Below, piece after piece: positions 51,487 through 61,849 of a stretch of DNA of 64,000 nucleotides (its first letter is position 1; each line of letters begins with the position of its first letter). A model generated the notes under the pieces. That model was given only the letters and a program-made list of their open reading frames with translations, had not been told where the DNA came from and ran no database searches. The stretch is from Fasciolopsis buskii (Eukaryota > Platyhelminthes > Trematoda > Plagiorchiida > Fasciolidae). The translations under genes and the position numbers were made by a program. Location of the stretch: positions 33,301 to 97,300 of the forward strand of contig LUCM01010396.1 of NCBI GenBank assembly GCA_008360955.1. The letters are read 5' to 3'.

Positions 51487-51660
51487 TTTATCTTTTGCTT
51501 CCTCTATTAATGAAACAACAATGCACATCAATTTTCAGGAAGGGGACCGCGGCCAGCAGAGGGCTGCCAAGTGGGGAAATTGACCGGCGGTGGTAGGGTT
51601 CGAACCCGCGGCCTTCATGTCTAAACGCCACGACCTTATCCGCTTGGCCACCGCCGGCCA
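51487..51660 (-). mobile_element. tRNA-derived SINE, fuller copy
   Basis: Read on the minus strand it begins GGCCGGCGGTGGCCAAGCGG, containing an A box (TGGCCAAGCGG, 51640-51650), then a B box (GGGTTCGAACCC, 51596-51607), then ccaccgccgg, which pairs with the start as an acceptor stem. A non-tRNA body follows, ending in ttcattaatagaggaag and an A-rich tail. The head resembles a tRNA with a long anticodon region, but the attached body shared with 44664-44791 shows it is a SINE, not a tRNA gene. It has no coding capacity and would rely on a LINE for movement. Confidence 0.85.
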
Positions 51661-54600
51661 TCATGAAGTCAAAATCATTCACGGCTTATATCTTTGTTTG
51701 GGAAAGAATATGATGAAATAAACGGTTGATTTCCAGTGGCTTGCTTACAACAAGGCTTACTTGCGATGAATCTGTACGCATTTGTAGTCATCCTTTTGGG
51801 TACGCTTTACTAAAATGGATACTGAAGCTTACATTTAAGCTTAAATGATCAAATTACTCTATTTTCTCAACATGAAGCAGCCTTCATTGAGGCCGTGCAG
51901 ACTTGAATCCACCATACTTCGGTCGAATGCAACAGGAGAATGGTTACGGGTATGTCGCTCGCTGCTGATATTCGGCTCGCACACACCCACGCACAGAGGT
52001 TCTTCTCTTATGCACTAGTTTGATTGACCTAATTTAGCATCCAATGTATTTCTAGTTTAAGAGACTTTGTATAGTGACGAGCAGACTGAACTACAAGGAG
52101 AACCAACGTCCAGGGCCGAGAATTATCCTACAGTGGTAAAAAATTATGCGTCGCAGACGAGAACTGCACAACAAGAATGAAAAGCTTTGTAACGAGGACG
52201 AGAAGTGGTGAGAGAAGGCTGAGTGACGTAAGTAAGACTAGTAGGTTGGTGATCCAGTGGAAGAATCCTCCTTCCTTTGGTGGTGTTTCAAGAATTGCTC
52301 TGGTATGCAAACGGTTTGAATTAAAATATTGTCTACTAACATGACAATTACAATCAACTCACAGAAAACTGTTTGTTTTTCGCGTCAACCGTAAGATCAT
52401 TTACATGCTATGATGAGGAATGTGAAAGCCCTTTCCCACCCACTTGGAATGACCTCCTGAGTCGTTGTGAATCATGAAACGTGCACGGGGAGTTGATCAG
52501 TAAACATTCCTCAGTGAATTGTGCTTACCCAAATTGAATAAAATTCTTTATAGTCATAATGTTTCAACGTAGTTTTCATATTCAAGCAAAATAGGATTAA
52601 TATTTCGGAGATGGACCTGCAGCTACTCGCCAAAACCGCCAAGTAAAGATTTGATAGACATTCTCAGGATGTGACCCCAGGACGTCAGTCTCCGTTGACA
52701 ACAGATTATCTCCTTTACGTTTGCTGCTTTTAGTTTGGTTTTATTAAAAATGCAAAGCTTAGCATTGTTGCAAGCCTGAAATAGATTACTCGAAATAAAA
52801 ATCTAACATGCAGTCCTGTAGTCACGCTCATGCTCAAAAGACTGTGGGAAACCGAGGCAGTCAGTTGTGCGGAAATTAATCATGCATTTGCTAGTCTAGC
52901 CAGACGTAAATTGTGAGCATTTTCGTGCAATACTATTCACTTTGTCAAATGTTTGGCGATCATTGTCAGCCGGATGACTGGGTGTTTATTATCACGTGAT
53001 TATAGTGTGTTCTTTGTTGTTCAGTAAAGACAAAATCTACTTCAGTCAGACATTGAATGAGTTTACGAACTGTTCTGGCAAAGAAAGGTGAAAACTCTCC
53101 ATATACATTACTGTCAGAGCATTCATAAACACATCTACCCGGCAAAGGTGGAGTGTGAAGTGTGTGTGCATCCCCGCGAGGGCTTGCAAGGGAAGTTTAC
53201 TGCATACTCGGGGGGGGGGGAAGTGAATTGGGAATGGGATGACGACCTTCGTACACAGCGGATATTCAGCATCAGGTCATGGAGTCGATATGGGAAGAAT
53301 ACGTCACCAACAGATTTAGATGCCTAATATTTGTATCTTGACGACAGCTGATTTATCGAAGAACTGACTCAACAGGCATTATCAACCCATCACTGAAAAC
53401 AGTTTTCCACACGAATTGTTTGGAAATATCAATATGGAACAGCTGACCCAGGAAGGAGAACCTCCACCACAAGAATAGACCAATGGGGCCGACAGATGTT
53501 CAGCAACAGGTAGCCGTCAGCAAAGCAGTTGAGACGGCTCATGTGTCAAGGTTCCCAACTCACGACCGTCCACCCCAAAAGAGTTTCAGTCTCCTCTCAC
53601 TTATTTGTATTTATAAGTTAAGCTTTTCCAAGCTATGCGGTTGCATTTCAACCAGATAGACTACATCGAATGGTGAGGAATCGTATTTTGTGGTCCGAAT
53701 TAGAAATGAGGGTACAAAAATCTAATCGTATAAATCAGGACCGAAAATTTGAAACAGTTTCAAGGAAAATCGACGACGTTGCATTTAACGTGGAAGTCAT
53801 AATGCCAGTAGCAATTTAGTTTATAGACAAGAACGCCGGATAAATAACATGATAAAATTTGCGAGTGATTTCGCTTCTTCATGCGTATCGGTAGTTTGTA
53901 ACTTCGTAAGCGAAATGCCACAGCATGCAGTTCAAAAACTGGACTATTCGTTAAACCATGACAACAAACTGCGCATTGTTTTCTCATCTGGAGTGGGTAA
54001 CGACCTCGACCAAACTGATGCATAAATTCGCGAATGGAAATTGTGAATCAAAATCGTAGTCCCTAAGCCAATCGGCATGGTTATCAACGGCTTTCTGAAC
54101 CTCGATGCAACATATCTATGCGCCACTGGCCATACCGCTTCATATTTAGAACTGGCCTAGACTGCGCATCTGCTGTGATTTGCAATAATTAGTCCAGGAT
54201 CTGTGCCAGATATCATTCTATTTCTAAGTAGCACGTACCCGTCCGAATCGCAATCTGCACAAATAAGACCAAGTTAGTATGCGCAAGTTTATTCCAGTGG
54301 CTAAAGTCAGCCTGTGGTCTTGAATTACATAGTTAACAAACAGGCATGCGATCGGATTCGCAGAACATATACGTCTCGTCGAAACGCATGCAACAGCCGT
54401 CATTTGAACAATTTCCCCCCAAATAGACAGCAGCATAGGAAAGTAAATACTCAAATTCGTATTTCTTTTGCTCACTCAAAACTGGCGAATCTTTTCGATA
54501 ATAGGCCGCAACTTTGGGAATTTTCCAGTGGGCGAATAGGTTAGGAAATTAGTCGACATCACATCTCAGCCACCGTGACGCATCATTAGCTTAGCTGGAA

Positions 54601-55289
54601 CAACAGAGTGAGATTGGTCTACAACAATAAAGGTATGTATTGCTAGGAGTCCAGCATCAATAGACAGAGGTCATCGATGGGCCCACCACTATCGTTCCGC
54701 AATATTCTGATCATTTCCATGTGACAACAAGCACCTCCAAAGTAAAAATGCCTTTACTTCATATTCCGAGAATCTTTAGAATTTCGAAGTCAATATCCAC
54801 TGGTCGGGTAACACTTTTAATTATCACGCCACGACATGAAACGTATCCTGAATAGAACCAGGATTCAGTTCGGAGTATGATTTTAAAGAAAGCATACCCA
54901 CAAGTCAAGTGTTCTTCAACCTGAAAAAGGTCGGTTTGAATAAAACCCACTCCAATCAGGAAAACATGTTTACTAAAGTCTGGTAGAATGAAACACAGGT
55001 CTTCTTCCCGAGACAATGCAGTTTTCTAAGTGGGTTATTTTCTTAGGATGAAAAGAATATCTCCGTCACCCCAACGACAAAAATGGCCTTTCCGAAGCGC
55101 ATTCATTTCTGATCTGTTGGTGTTTGTGTGAGATTGGATAACTTGGACGAGAATAAGAAAGCGAAACAACTGTGCTAGAAATTTTCCTTATAGGATGTCC
55201 GTTTTGCACGTATATTGCAGGTAACCATATGACATTCATTCATCAACAAAATTGACAGGTCCTTAGATTGAGGCGCTAAGCATTTTTTA
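51661..55289. other. Stretch with no supported gene
   Basis: Frames such as 53088-53327 (plus), 54224-54475 (minus) and 54759-55016 (minus) lack a family match. The 3' half of the last (about 54763-54850, after a ctattcag acceptor) might be a small exon, but I cannot support it. A G11 run lies at 53210-53220. Confidence 0.4.
53210..53220. repeat. G11 homopolymer
   Basis: Eleven consecutive G residues form a simple homopolymer with possible assembly or sequencing uncertainty in length. Confidence 0.9.
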
Positions 55290-55571
55290 CTATTGGACAG
55301 GATTAGCATATTCCCTGTTTTGTTGTGCGATTAATTCATGCCACATATCAGGTGAAACTTGGGGCATTTGAATACCATTCGAGTATATCCGAACGATGGC
55401 GCATAAAATTTTGGCAGTAATCTGCTGCGGAAATGCAGAGCGGAATTTCTGTTCTGAAAGTTTAATATCAGTAGAAGTGACTTTATGGTCACCTTCGGAT
55501 GTGACTGATTTCCTATATGAAAAACGATCTGCCTGTTGTGATGTGAATGCCAGCCTTTTTAGTTTAAAACG
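55290..55571 (-). CDS. Candidate terminal exon of an unidentified protein
   Basis: On the minus strand a plausible acceptor (ctgttccag, AG just above 55571) opens a 93-codon frame ending in TAG. The protein begins RFKLKRLAFTSQQADRFSY, contains SEQKFRSAFPQQITAKILCA and ends NREYANPVQ. It has normal-looking amino-acid composition, no low complexity and no hydrophobic segment. I do not recognise the family. No AATAAA is seen shortly downstream, and no upstream exon of the same gene was found, so it may be the last coding exon of a gene extending to higher coordinates, or an open frame by chance. Confidence 0.35.
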   Translation of the reverse strand, partial: RFKLKRLAFTSQQADRFSYRKSVTSEGDHKVTSTDIKLSEQKFRSAFPQQITAKILCAIVRIYSNGIQMPQVSPDMWHELIAQQNREYANPVQ

Positions 55572-56559
55572 CTGGAACAGTTTAAACAAAGGTTCAAATC
55601 GACACATGTTTTGAAATGGGTTTTGTGACATCTACATTATTGGGCTAAAGTATTTTACTGTTTCTCACTCATTCCTTCACTACCAAGGCGGTAATGCGTG
55701 TGATTAAGGATCCGCGCCCAAGTGACCTTGACGCAAGGTCAACTTTGATGTAAATCATGATCTTCCTTAATTAAAAATTTTCTGTTCGTAATCGACCATG
55801 AGTGATCGATTCCACTTAGGTCGAAATACCCCAATTGACAAATACTTAGCTGTAGCCTAAAAATACCCGCCTGATCGTGAGTAGAAAAGTCGATGAAATA
55901 AAAGCTTTTGCTGGGCGAGTGAGGGGTAAGCTTTTTGACCCAACCAAAGACTTATGAAATTTTCATGCTCCAGGGTGATTCATTTTTCGTGCTCCAACAC
56001 GTTTACCTAGACAACCAAGATTCGCATGTTAACCTGGCCTTATTGCAGTGTCTAAGCAAGTATAGTAAAAAAACTGTAAATGAGTTCGTGGTATTTGTTG
56101 GTGTTCCCTTATACCCGTAAGCACTAAAGCACTGGGATAGTAACGTTGAAAATTTCGAAGGCGTCACAATCGGCGGCACCTGTACTTCCAGCCAATTTGC
56201 AGTCGGTGGGCCATTATCGGACAGTCGCTTGTACCAGTACTATCGCGGTCTTAGGGTCTGGGATAGAAGACGAGATTAATGATGAGTTAATCAGAGAAGT
56301 GAATGAATCGGTCAGAGCCACAGCACCATGCCTTAAAAGAGTAGAGGACAGACTGTCAGGATCAAACGCTGAAGGTCGAGCACCTCTTCTCTAGAAAACC
56401 TTGTAACTGTCATATCATCACCTTGACCCAATATGACTGGGATATAAATGGGAGGATGGATGAAATTACGACTGATGCTGTCGGCATCCGCAGGTTTTCG
56501 CATGCTTCTTATTCTTCCCACATCAAAATGGAATGCCTTGCCAAAGGAAACGAATATTG

Positions 56560-57589
56560 TTACCATTCAAGAGTTCGCTGACGAATGTCATGTCAATGCG
56601 TTGGATTTAAGCTTCTATTAGGTTGGGAATATACCGCACGCTTAAGCTATTATGGGATTTGTAGAAGTGTTCCTTGCGTCTTCTCAGAAATTTCAGTTTC
56701 TGGGTGGAGGTACGGCCATTTGAGACGAGCAGTGTTTCTGAGGGGCAGCAGATATCAAAGATTGTGTTAATCATTTCTGTGAAAATTTTGACATTGTCAT
56801 TGAGCAGAGGTTCAAAAGAGAAACAGGTAGATGCAAGTGAAAGGGATTTCTGAAGAAGAATGAGGTTGTTGCGTGAAAAGTTACGCAGGCGAACTCGAAT
56901 TTGATTTGTTCGCCTGAAGGAATGGAAAGCTTACCTAGAGTATACCTTGAGCCTTAACAGAAACAGACAGTGATCACTACTTGAAATAGGAGCACGCAGT
57001 TTCAGGGAAAATAAATCGGGGTGGTTGGTAATAAATGTATCTAAAATTGAGTCACCTCTGGTGGAAGAAACGCAGAGGTCAGTCAAATCGAACACAGTCA
57101 GTGGTAGGGTAGGTGCATGATAAAAATCACCTACAATAATAGGCAGATTATTCTCAAGAACAGGAACAATGAACACTAGAAAAGAGTCGAAAAGTGATGC
57201 GATATTTTTTGCCAGCTAAAGGGGGCAATGTATAAATTGGTTATCATAGTGTTGGCATGGCGGGAAAGCCTAGGATGACACTGTATCACAAGGCAGTCAG
57301 TTCCGTTTAGCGAGTACATATATATAACTTCGGACTTGTCAGACCAGAAGGAGTTTACGTATGTTGCAACACCGCCTCCAGTCTTCTTGTTCGAAAGTCT
57401 GTCCTGCCGATGAAGTCTGAAGTTGTCTATCGACACGAGTAAATTACCAATATCCGGGTTCAGCCAGGTATCTTCCATGCAGATGACACACGTGTGAACA
57501 TGGATCGGTGATTGAAGTGTGGGAGACAGATCGGACATTTTCGTAAACAGAGAACGGATGTTGGCACTCAACAGTGCCGGAATGGACAT
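56560..57589 (-). mobile_element. Jockey/CR1-like non-LTR retrotransposon fragment, endonuclease region
   Basis: Minus-strand frames give an APE-type endonuclease: LSANIRSLF near the start, ICMEDTWLNPD (the ETWL block), TGGGVATYV, then after a frameshift near 57176 NLPIIVGDFYH (the GDFN block with Asn to Tyr) and SSSDHCLFLLRL (the SDH block). A TAA follows at about 56931, after which the same frame continues with RRTNQIRVRLRNFSRN and on to about 56590, resembling the linker before RT. This endonuclease would nick the target DNA. The altered GDFN and the breaks make it inactive. No RT follows below about 56560. Confidence 0.85.
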
Positions 57590-58149
57590 CTTGGCCGGAA
57601 GGGTGCATTTAAGAGCTGCCTATCAGCCAGCACGAGTGCCTCTTTTAGATCGATTAGAAGGTCGTTGAGGTGCAGAAATAAGGGATCTCAATATTTATTG
57701 AGAAACGATACTTTTTTTGAAAAAAAGTAATTCCGAGCGACTGTAGCATTGAACGGGGAACATAATCGAACCAAATATAAGAAAACAAAATAACGAAAGA
57801 GAATGACTTAGGTTTGTATCGCAGCCAGTCAAAAACGCGCTGGTAGTGACAGTCAGACAAGAAACAAAACGGAAACAAGGCAGTATGACAAACCAGCTCG
57901 TTTCCGTGTGATTGTACTCAAGCCAAAACATACCAGTTAATGGGAGTATATAAATAGATTACTGCAAACCACTTATGAACAGGGCCTATAGAGGGACATA
58001 GAGTGAGATGACCGGGAACCCGGGTAATAAAATTCCGAATGTGGTCGGTCGTTTTTCAGAAGTGCCGCTGAGACAAACTTTATTTCAGGGAGGCTACTGG
58101 TTGCAATCAGCTGAATAATCTTGGTTGTACAACTCGGAATTTTATTCAG

Positions 58150-58375
58150 ATCTCAACAGCTCAAGTGTTTTCAACCAACGTACGAGATACTGGATTCCGA
58201 AACCTATTTTTGTGTGAATCCACTCAGCTGCCCCTGTCAGACTTTATGCATCGACCGCATGACCAAGGACCTGTCCGATCATGTTCGTGAACACCACCCA
58301 GCCTGGTTGGGTGCAGGAACAGTTAGACCAATCACCAGCGTGGCATGTTCACGCGCTGTTGAGTTTAATCAGTAG
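58150..58375 (+). CDS. Candidate exon with a SINA/SIAH-like zinc finger
   Basis: After an acceptor ttttattcag (AG at 58148-58149) a frame encodes QLKCFQPTYEILDSETYF, then LSCPCQTLCIDRMTKDLSDH followed by VREHHPAW. CPC-x3-C-x10-H-x3-H-H resembles the second zinc finger of the SINA domain (SCPCPG--CKWQG---VMPHLMHQH in SIAH-type E3 ubiquitin ligases), although the Trp is absent. The frame ends in TAG at 58375 or splices at GTAGGT (58372). No RING exon or other SINA part was found nearby. The finger resemblance is from memory of the family and the exon is unconfirmed. Confidence 0.35.
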
Positions 58376-58703
58376 GTGATTTTTATTAGTACGCATCTCG
58401 TCATGTGCGAATTTAGCAGCCGACAATCAAGAAACGCCAAGTATCACATCCTAATTGCAGCAGAAACCGTTTGCGTTCGTTTGCACGTTCTAAGGGCTCA
58501 GAGACAATTTTTCTAGACTCTCTTAGCCCAGTTCACGCTGTCCAACACGCGGAGCACTCTACCTGACAGCTTGGCAAACTGGTCGACTGCACACACATGA
58601 ACACATGGTCACAGAGATATGAACCACTGCGACTGCGAGCTGCTACTTTTGATTCTGCTTAGTGCCATGTGTTGTCATGACTGCGGACAAATGAAAACGA
58701 GCC

Positions 58704-58921
58704 CAATTGTGAATGATATAATGTTAATAACAGCGTTGTTCGTAGATCTAATGTGCCAACGTTTCGACTACCATGGGCTATTTTTTGTTTATAAAACTTG
58801 CCTTGAGAACGCTGGCACATTACATCTACCAGCAGCGCTGTTATTAAAATTATATCATTCACAATTAAAACCAATACATGGCGCATCGATTTTTCGATAC
58901 ATTCCTTACGTCATTTGGTCC
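58704..58921. mobile_element. Small foldback element with flanking 12-base direct repeats
   Basis: Two inverted arms of about 58 bases (about 58704-58764 and 58808-58868) match with few mismatches (aattgtgaatgatataat in each). The 218-base unit lies between identical tgaaaacgagcc copies at 58692-58703 and 58922-58933. It has no coding capacity. A foldback MITE is the simplest reading; a 12-base target duplication would be unusual for a DNA transposon. Confidence 0.5.
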
Positions 58922-60034
58922 TGAAAACGAGCCTGTGCGCCGTTGTTGATGTTCGAGCAACAGGAAAAGAATAATATTTCGTCACATTCCGCCCTTCCGT
59001 GGTCTGGGGCCATTTCCCATCGGTTGCGTTCACACCAGCACCCAGTATGACGGCACGTCGATCCCAGGATGGCGTGCGGAGATACCTAGACTGACGAATG
59101 CACCCTTCCCACTCCCCTGTTCACCTCAAAGTTGTGCGGGCTCGGGAAAGCTTGAGCCGGTTAAGTTGAGCCGAAAAATGCTCACAGCGCATGATGTGGA
59201 TGCTGGGCTTGGCTATACCAGAGACTAGACCGACTTCCCAATAGACAAGACGGAGACTGAGTAAAAGTACACGGAACCGTAGATGGGTGCGAATGCATGC
59301 CGAACAAAAACATTTGAGAATGGGTAGAACAAGCCAGTGCCCACAGTTGTGACTGCCAGACAGAGGATGCACGGTCAAGGTCACAACCGGATGACCAGAT
59401 TGCGTACCACCGTAAGGCGCAGTGTTGTCTTGGCAGATGATTAGGTCCTAAAGTACATACACATGAGAACGGAAAAATCTGATGGGACTGGATACCGTAG
59501 TGAGTCAGCACATAGGAGTAATAATTCGGTCGCTGCTCGTGTAAAAGTTGGATGTAAAGTTTGATCTGCGGTAGTTTATTTATGCCGGTTTTGGTGGGGA
59601 AGCAAAACGGACGAGACTCGCTTGAAGGAGTGTGAACAGAAATTATTCGCCAAAATCGCCCCTCTCCACTCTCAACTGATGGAAACATCCACAAGAGTGA
59701 GACTACTTGGGGAGACCAAAATGTTTTTTTTGTAAACGGATTTGTGGCATTTTTCTCAATGGGTAAAATAATCTTTGAATAGTACAACTACGTTTAAGAA
59801 CTGAGATGCTCACGGGAGCGTTTTGGCATGCATGTGAGCAAGAAATGTGAAAACGGGAGGTCTGTTGTAAAATTGTGAAGTTGTTTTACTGCTTGACGAT
59901 TTAATGTAACGGGATCGATCGCGTACAGGTAGCTGAGGCCGGACTAAATAAAGAAAGGGTCAAACTGCTTGATACAGTAGAACTATGCTGTATTTTATCA
60001 GATCCGTATTCAATTTCAAATGAATACCACTAAA

Positions 60035-60503
60035 TGTGTTCGATTTGACTGACCTCTGCGTTTCTCCCACCAGAGGTGACTCAATTTTAGATACATTTAT
60101 TACCAACCACCCCGATTTATTTTCCCTGAAACTGCGTGCTCCTATTTCAAGTAGTGATCACTGTCTGTTTCTGTTAAGGCTCAAGGTATACTCTAGGTAA
60201 GCTTTCCATTCCTTCAGGCGAACAAATCAAATTCGAGTTCGCCTGCGTAACTGTTCACGCAACAACCTTATTTGAATCTCAACATATCTAAATGTTTCGA
60301 ATGTCTGTTCTCCCTCCCTCGGTCAGTCTATTCATCCGGATCTTATTTCATTAACTTAGAAACACTTACCACAGTTGATTCTGTGAAATATCTAGGGGTT
60401 ACTATTGATAAAAATCTGAAGTGGACTACTCACATTTCTATCTGTGTAAAAATTTCCGACGGTTGTCATTTAAAATCAGGAATCTTCGACACTTCAAGGT
60501 GAA
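60035..60503 (+). mobile_element. Internally deleted jockey/CR1-like non-LTR fragment
   Basis: Bases 60035-60272 are about 99% identical (about 3 differences in 237) to the reverse complement of 56860-57096, covering the end of the endonuclease region. The sequence then jumps directly to an RT C-terminal segment (frame 60272-60502) with VDSVKYLGVTIDKNLKWTTH at 60389-60448, the YLGV-ID--LKW block that follows the RT catalytic core. Roughly a kilobase, including the catalytic RT core, is missing between them. The fragment starts abruptly at 60035, as 5'-truncated LINE insertions do, and ends at the inverted exon copy at about 60504. Confidence 0.85.
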
Positions 60504-60517
60504 ACAAAGTACCATTT

Positions 60518-60627
60518 GAATGAGCGTAGGCGATGAACCTTTCCTTTTCTTCTTCAGACAACTTATCGAGGACTCGTGTCGAGTTGGCTGAAGAAGAAAA
60601 GGAAAGGTTTATCGCCTACGCTCATCC
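60518..60627. repeat. Inverted repeat spanning a splice acceptor
   Basis: Arms 60520-60557 and 60588-60625 (38 bases each) are reverse complements with one mismatch that is a G-U wobble in RNA, around a 30-base loop. The left arm ends in the pyrimidine-rich tract and AG that serve as acceptor for the exon beginning at 60558; the right arm is inside that exon. Confidence 0.9.
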
Positions 60628-60802
60628 GTTAAGGGAAAAACAATTGGAGCGATTACGGTCAGCGCTGAGGAAAACCGTCAATCCAGACAAAGTACCATTT
60701 CCCGATTTATATACCAATAGGAACTCCGTTATTCCATATTCAGCACGAATTTTGACAAACCGTGACCTTATTTTATCCGAATTCCTGAGCAACCGATCGT
60801 AA
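60558..60802 (+). CDS. Candidate terminal exon of an unidentified protein
   Basis: After ttccttttcttcttcag an open frame in phase 1 runs to TAA at 60800-60802 and encodes about 81 residues, including ELAEEEKERFIAYAHPLREK, LRSALRKTVNPDKVPFPDLY and SARILTNRDLILSEFLSNRS. A canonical AATAAA lies 160 bases downstream at 60963-60968. The composition looks like real, helical, charged coding sequence. I do not recognise the family and found no upstream exon that clearly belongs to it. The acceptor lies in an inverted copy of the exon, so the true exon boundary may differ, or this may be a gene fragment. Confidence 0.45.
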
Positions 60803-60962
60803 TGTGCACTGATTATTCCTCGATGAATTGATTTCACATTTTTACAAGTTGATGTGTAAAGGTTTTCCCATTTTTTTTAATTTTAACCCTCACATTTTTT
60901 GACCTAAACGCGACATTATTTGTATACACAAAATTGTATAAAGTTCTTTACAATACAATAAC

Positions 60963-60968
60963 AATAAA
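60963..60968 (+). promoter_or_regulatory. Polyadenylation signal AATAAA
   Basis: A canonical hexamer lies 160 bases after the stop at 60802, in an A/T-rich context. It fits the 3' end of the transcript that contains the 60558-60802 exon. Confidence 0.45.
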
Positions 60969-61742
60969 ATACAAAAAGTGGAAATAATAACGTAATGACG
61001 CTGGCTTAGATTGTATTATAACCCATTTGCTTCAGAATCTGTTTCTGTTTCCATGATTCCTTTGAGATCGGCAAATGCCCTAGTTTGATGTGTTCGTCCT
61101 CCTATGCATCGTTGTTGTCGTTCCTTTTCACTTGGATTTCAAGCTGACCCATGGTTTTATGCAATGTTCCGGCTAATTGATCAAATCTGGTACGACTTCG
61201 AGCCCACTGAGTGGAAATGCGGCTGTCATTCTCAGATTAATGGTGAATGGTAGCAATTGAGTTTCCCTGACTAAGGCCAACAACCGTTGACTCACACATG
61301 GATACGGTTACTCACAGTCGACGGTCACACACGGTGGTGGGACTTGGTGGGTCACCGTACACGTGGACAGTGAAGTAATCTTCCCAACCCCATTTCCGAT
61401 TTTTCTAGCCCCACGGCAGTGAGCTCTGAGCGGGAACTGAAGAATGCATTCAACAGTCAGGTTCACCCGTAGGAACTTTAAGAACACAGCATCCATCAAA
61501 TCTTATTGTTCAATACTTAGGGCCCTGTTCTGCCTGAATACTCATCTTTTTCCGGGTGCATGACAGTGTGACTCTTCTTTCATCAAAACACAAACCTGTG
61601 CAAGATGAGGTTGTTCCTAACATTTAATGGCCACTGTTCTCATAATTATAAAATGAAATTTATGCACTAATGATAACCCCACGCCAAATACACTGATTAA
61701 GATAGTTCAAGGCTAAAAAGAATACTCCGCTTCGGTTTTCAG

Positions 61743-61849
61743 GTTACTTTCCATTATCTGGTAGCGTTCTTGAGGAAGATTTCAAGAAGTTGCACGGGGA
61801 CAGTCGATTTCTAGTCATGGCCTTCACAAATCCCAATGAACTATCCAAA
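61743..61849 (+). CDS. Candidate internal exon of an unidentified protein
   Basis: Acceptor ttttcag (AG at 61741-61742) and donor AAA|GTTAGT enclose 107 bases with one open frame entering in phase 1 and leaving in phase 0. It encodes YFPLSGSVLEEDFKKLHGDS and then RFLVMAFTNPNELSK. The other two frames have stops. The residues look like a real globular segment, but I do not recognise the family. It lies after a poly-A signal, so it is more likely the start of another transcript than part of the 60.6 kb gene. Confidence 0.4.

Noticed and set aside
51585..51660. A tRNA gene on the minus strand with A and B boxes
   Set aside because: A body downstream of the tRNA-like head is shared with the 44.7-kb copy, which marks a SINE. 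The putative anticodon region is also not a normal arm.
56146..56394. 82-codon plus-strand frame as a host exon
   Set aside because: It lies opposite and next to the jockey/CR1-like fragment, with no family match and no splice support.
59182..59787. 201-codon minus-strand frame
   Set aside because: No domain, no splice sites, and a second overlapping frame of similar quality (59121-59384). Composition is rich in Ser, His and Cys, as in random frames.
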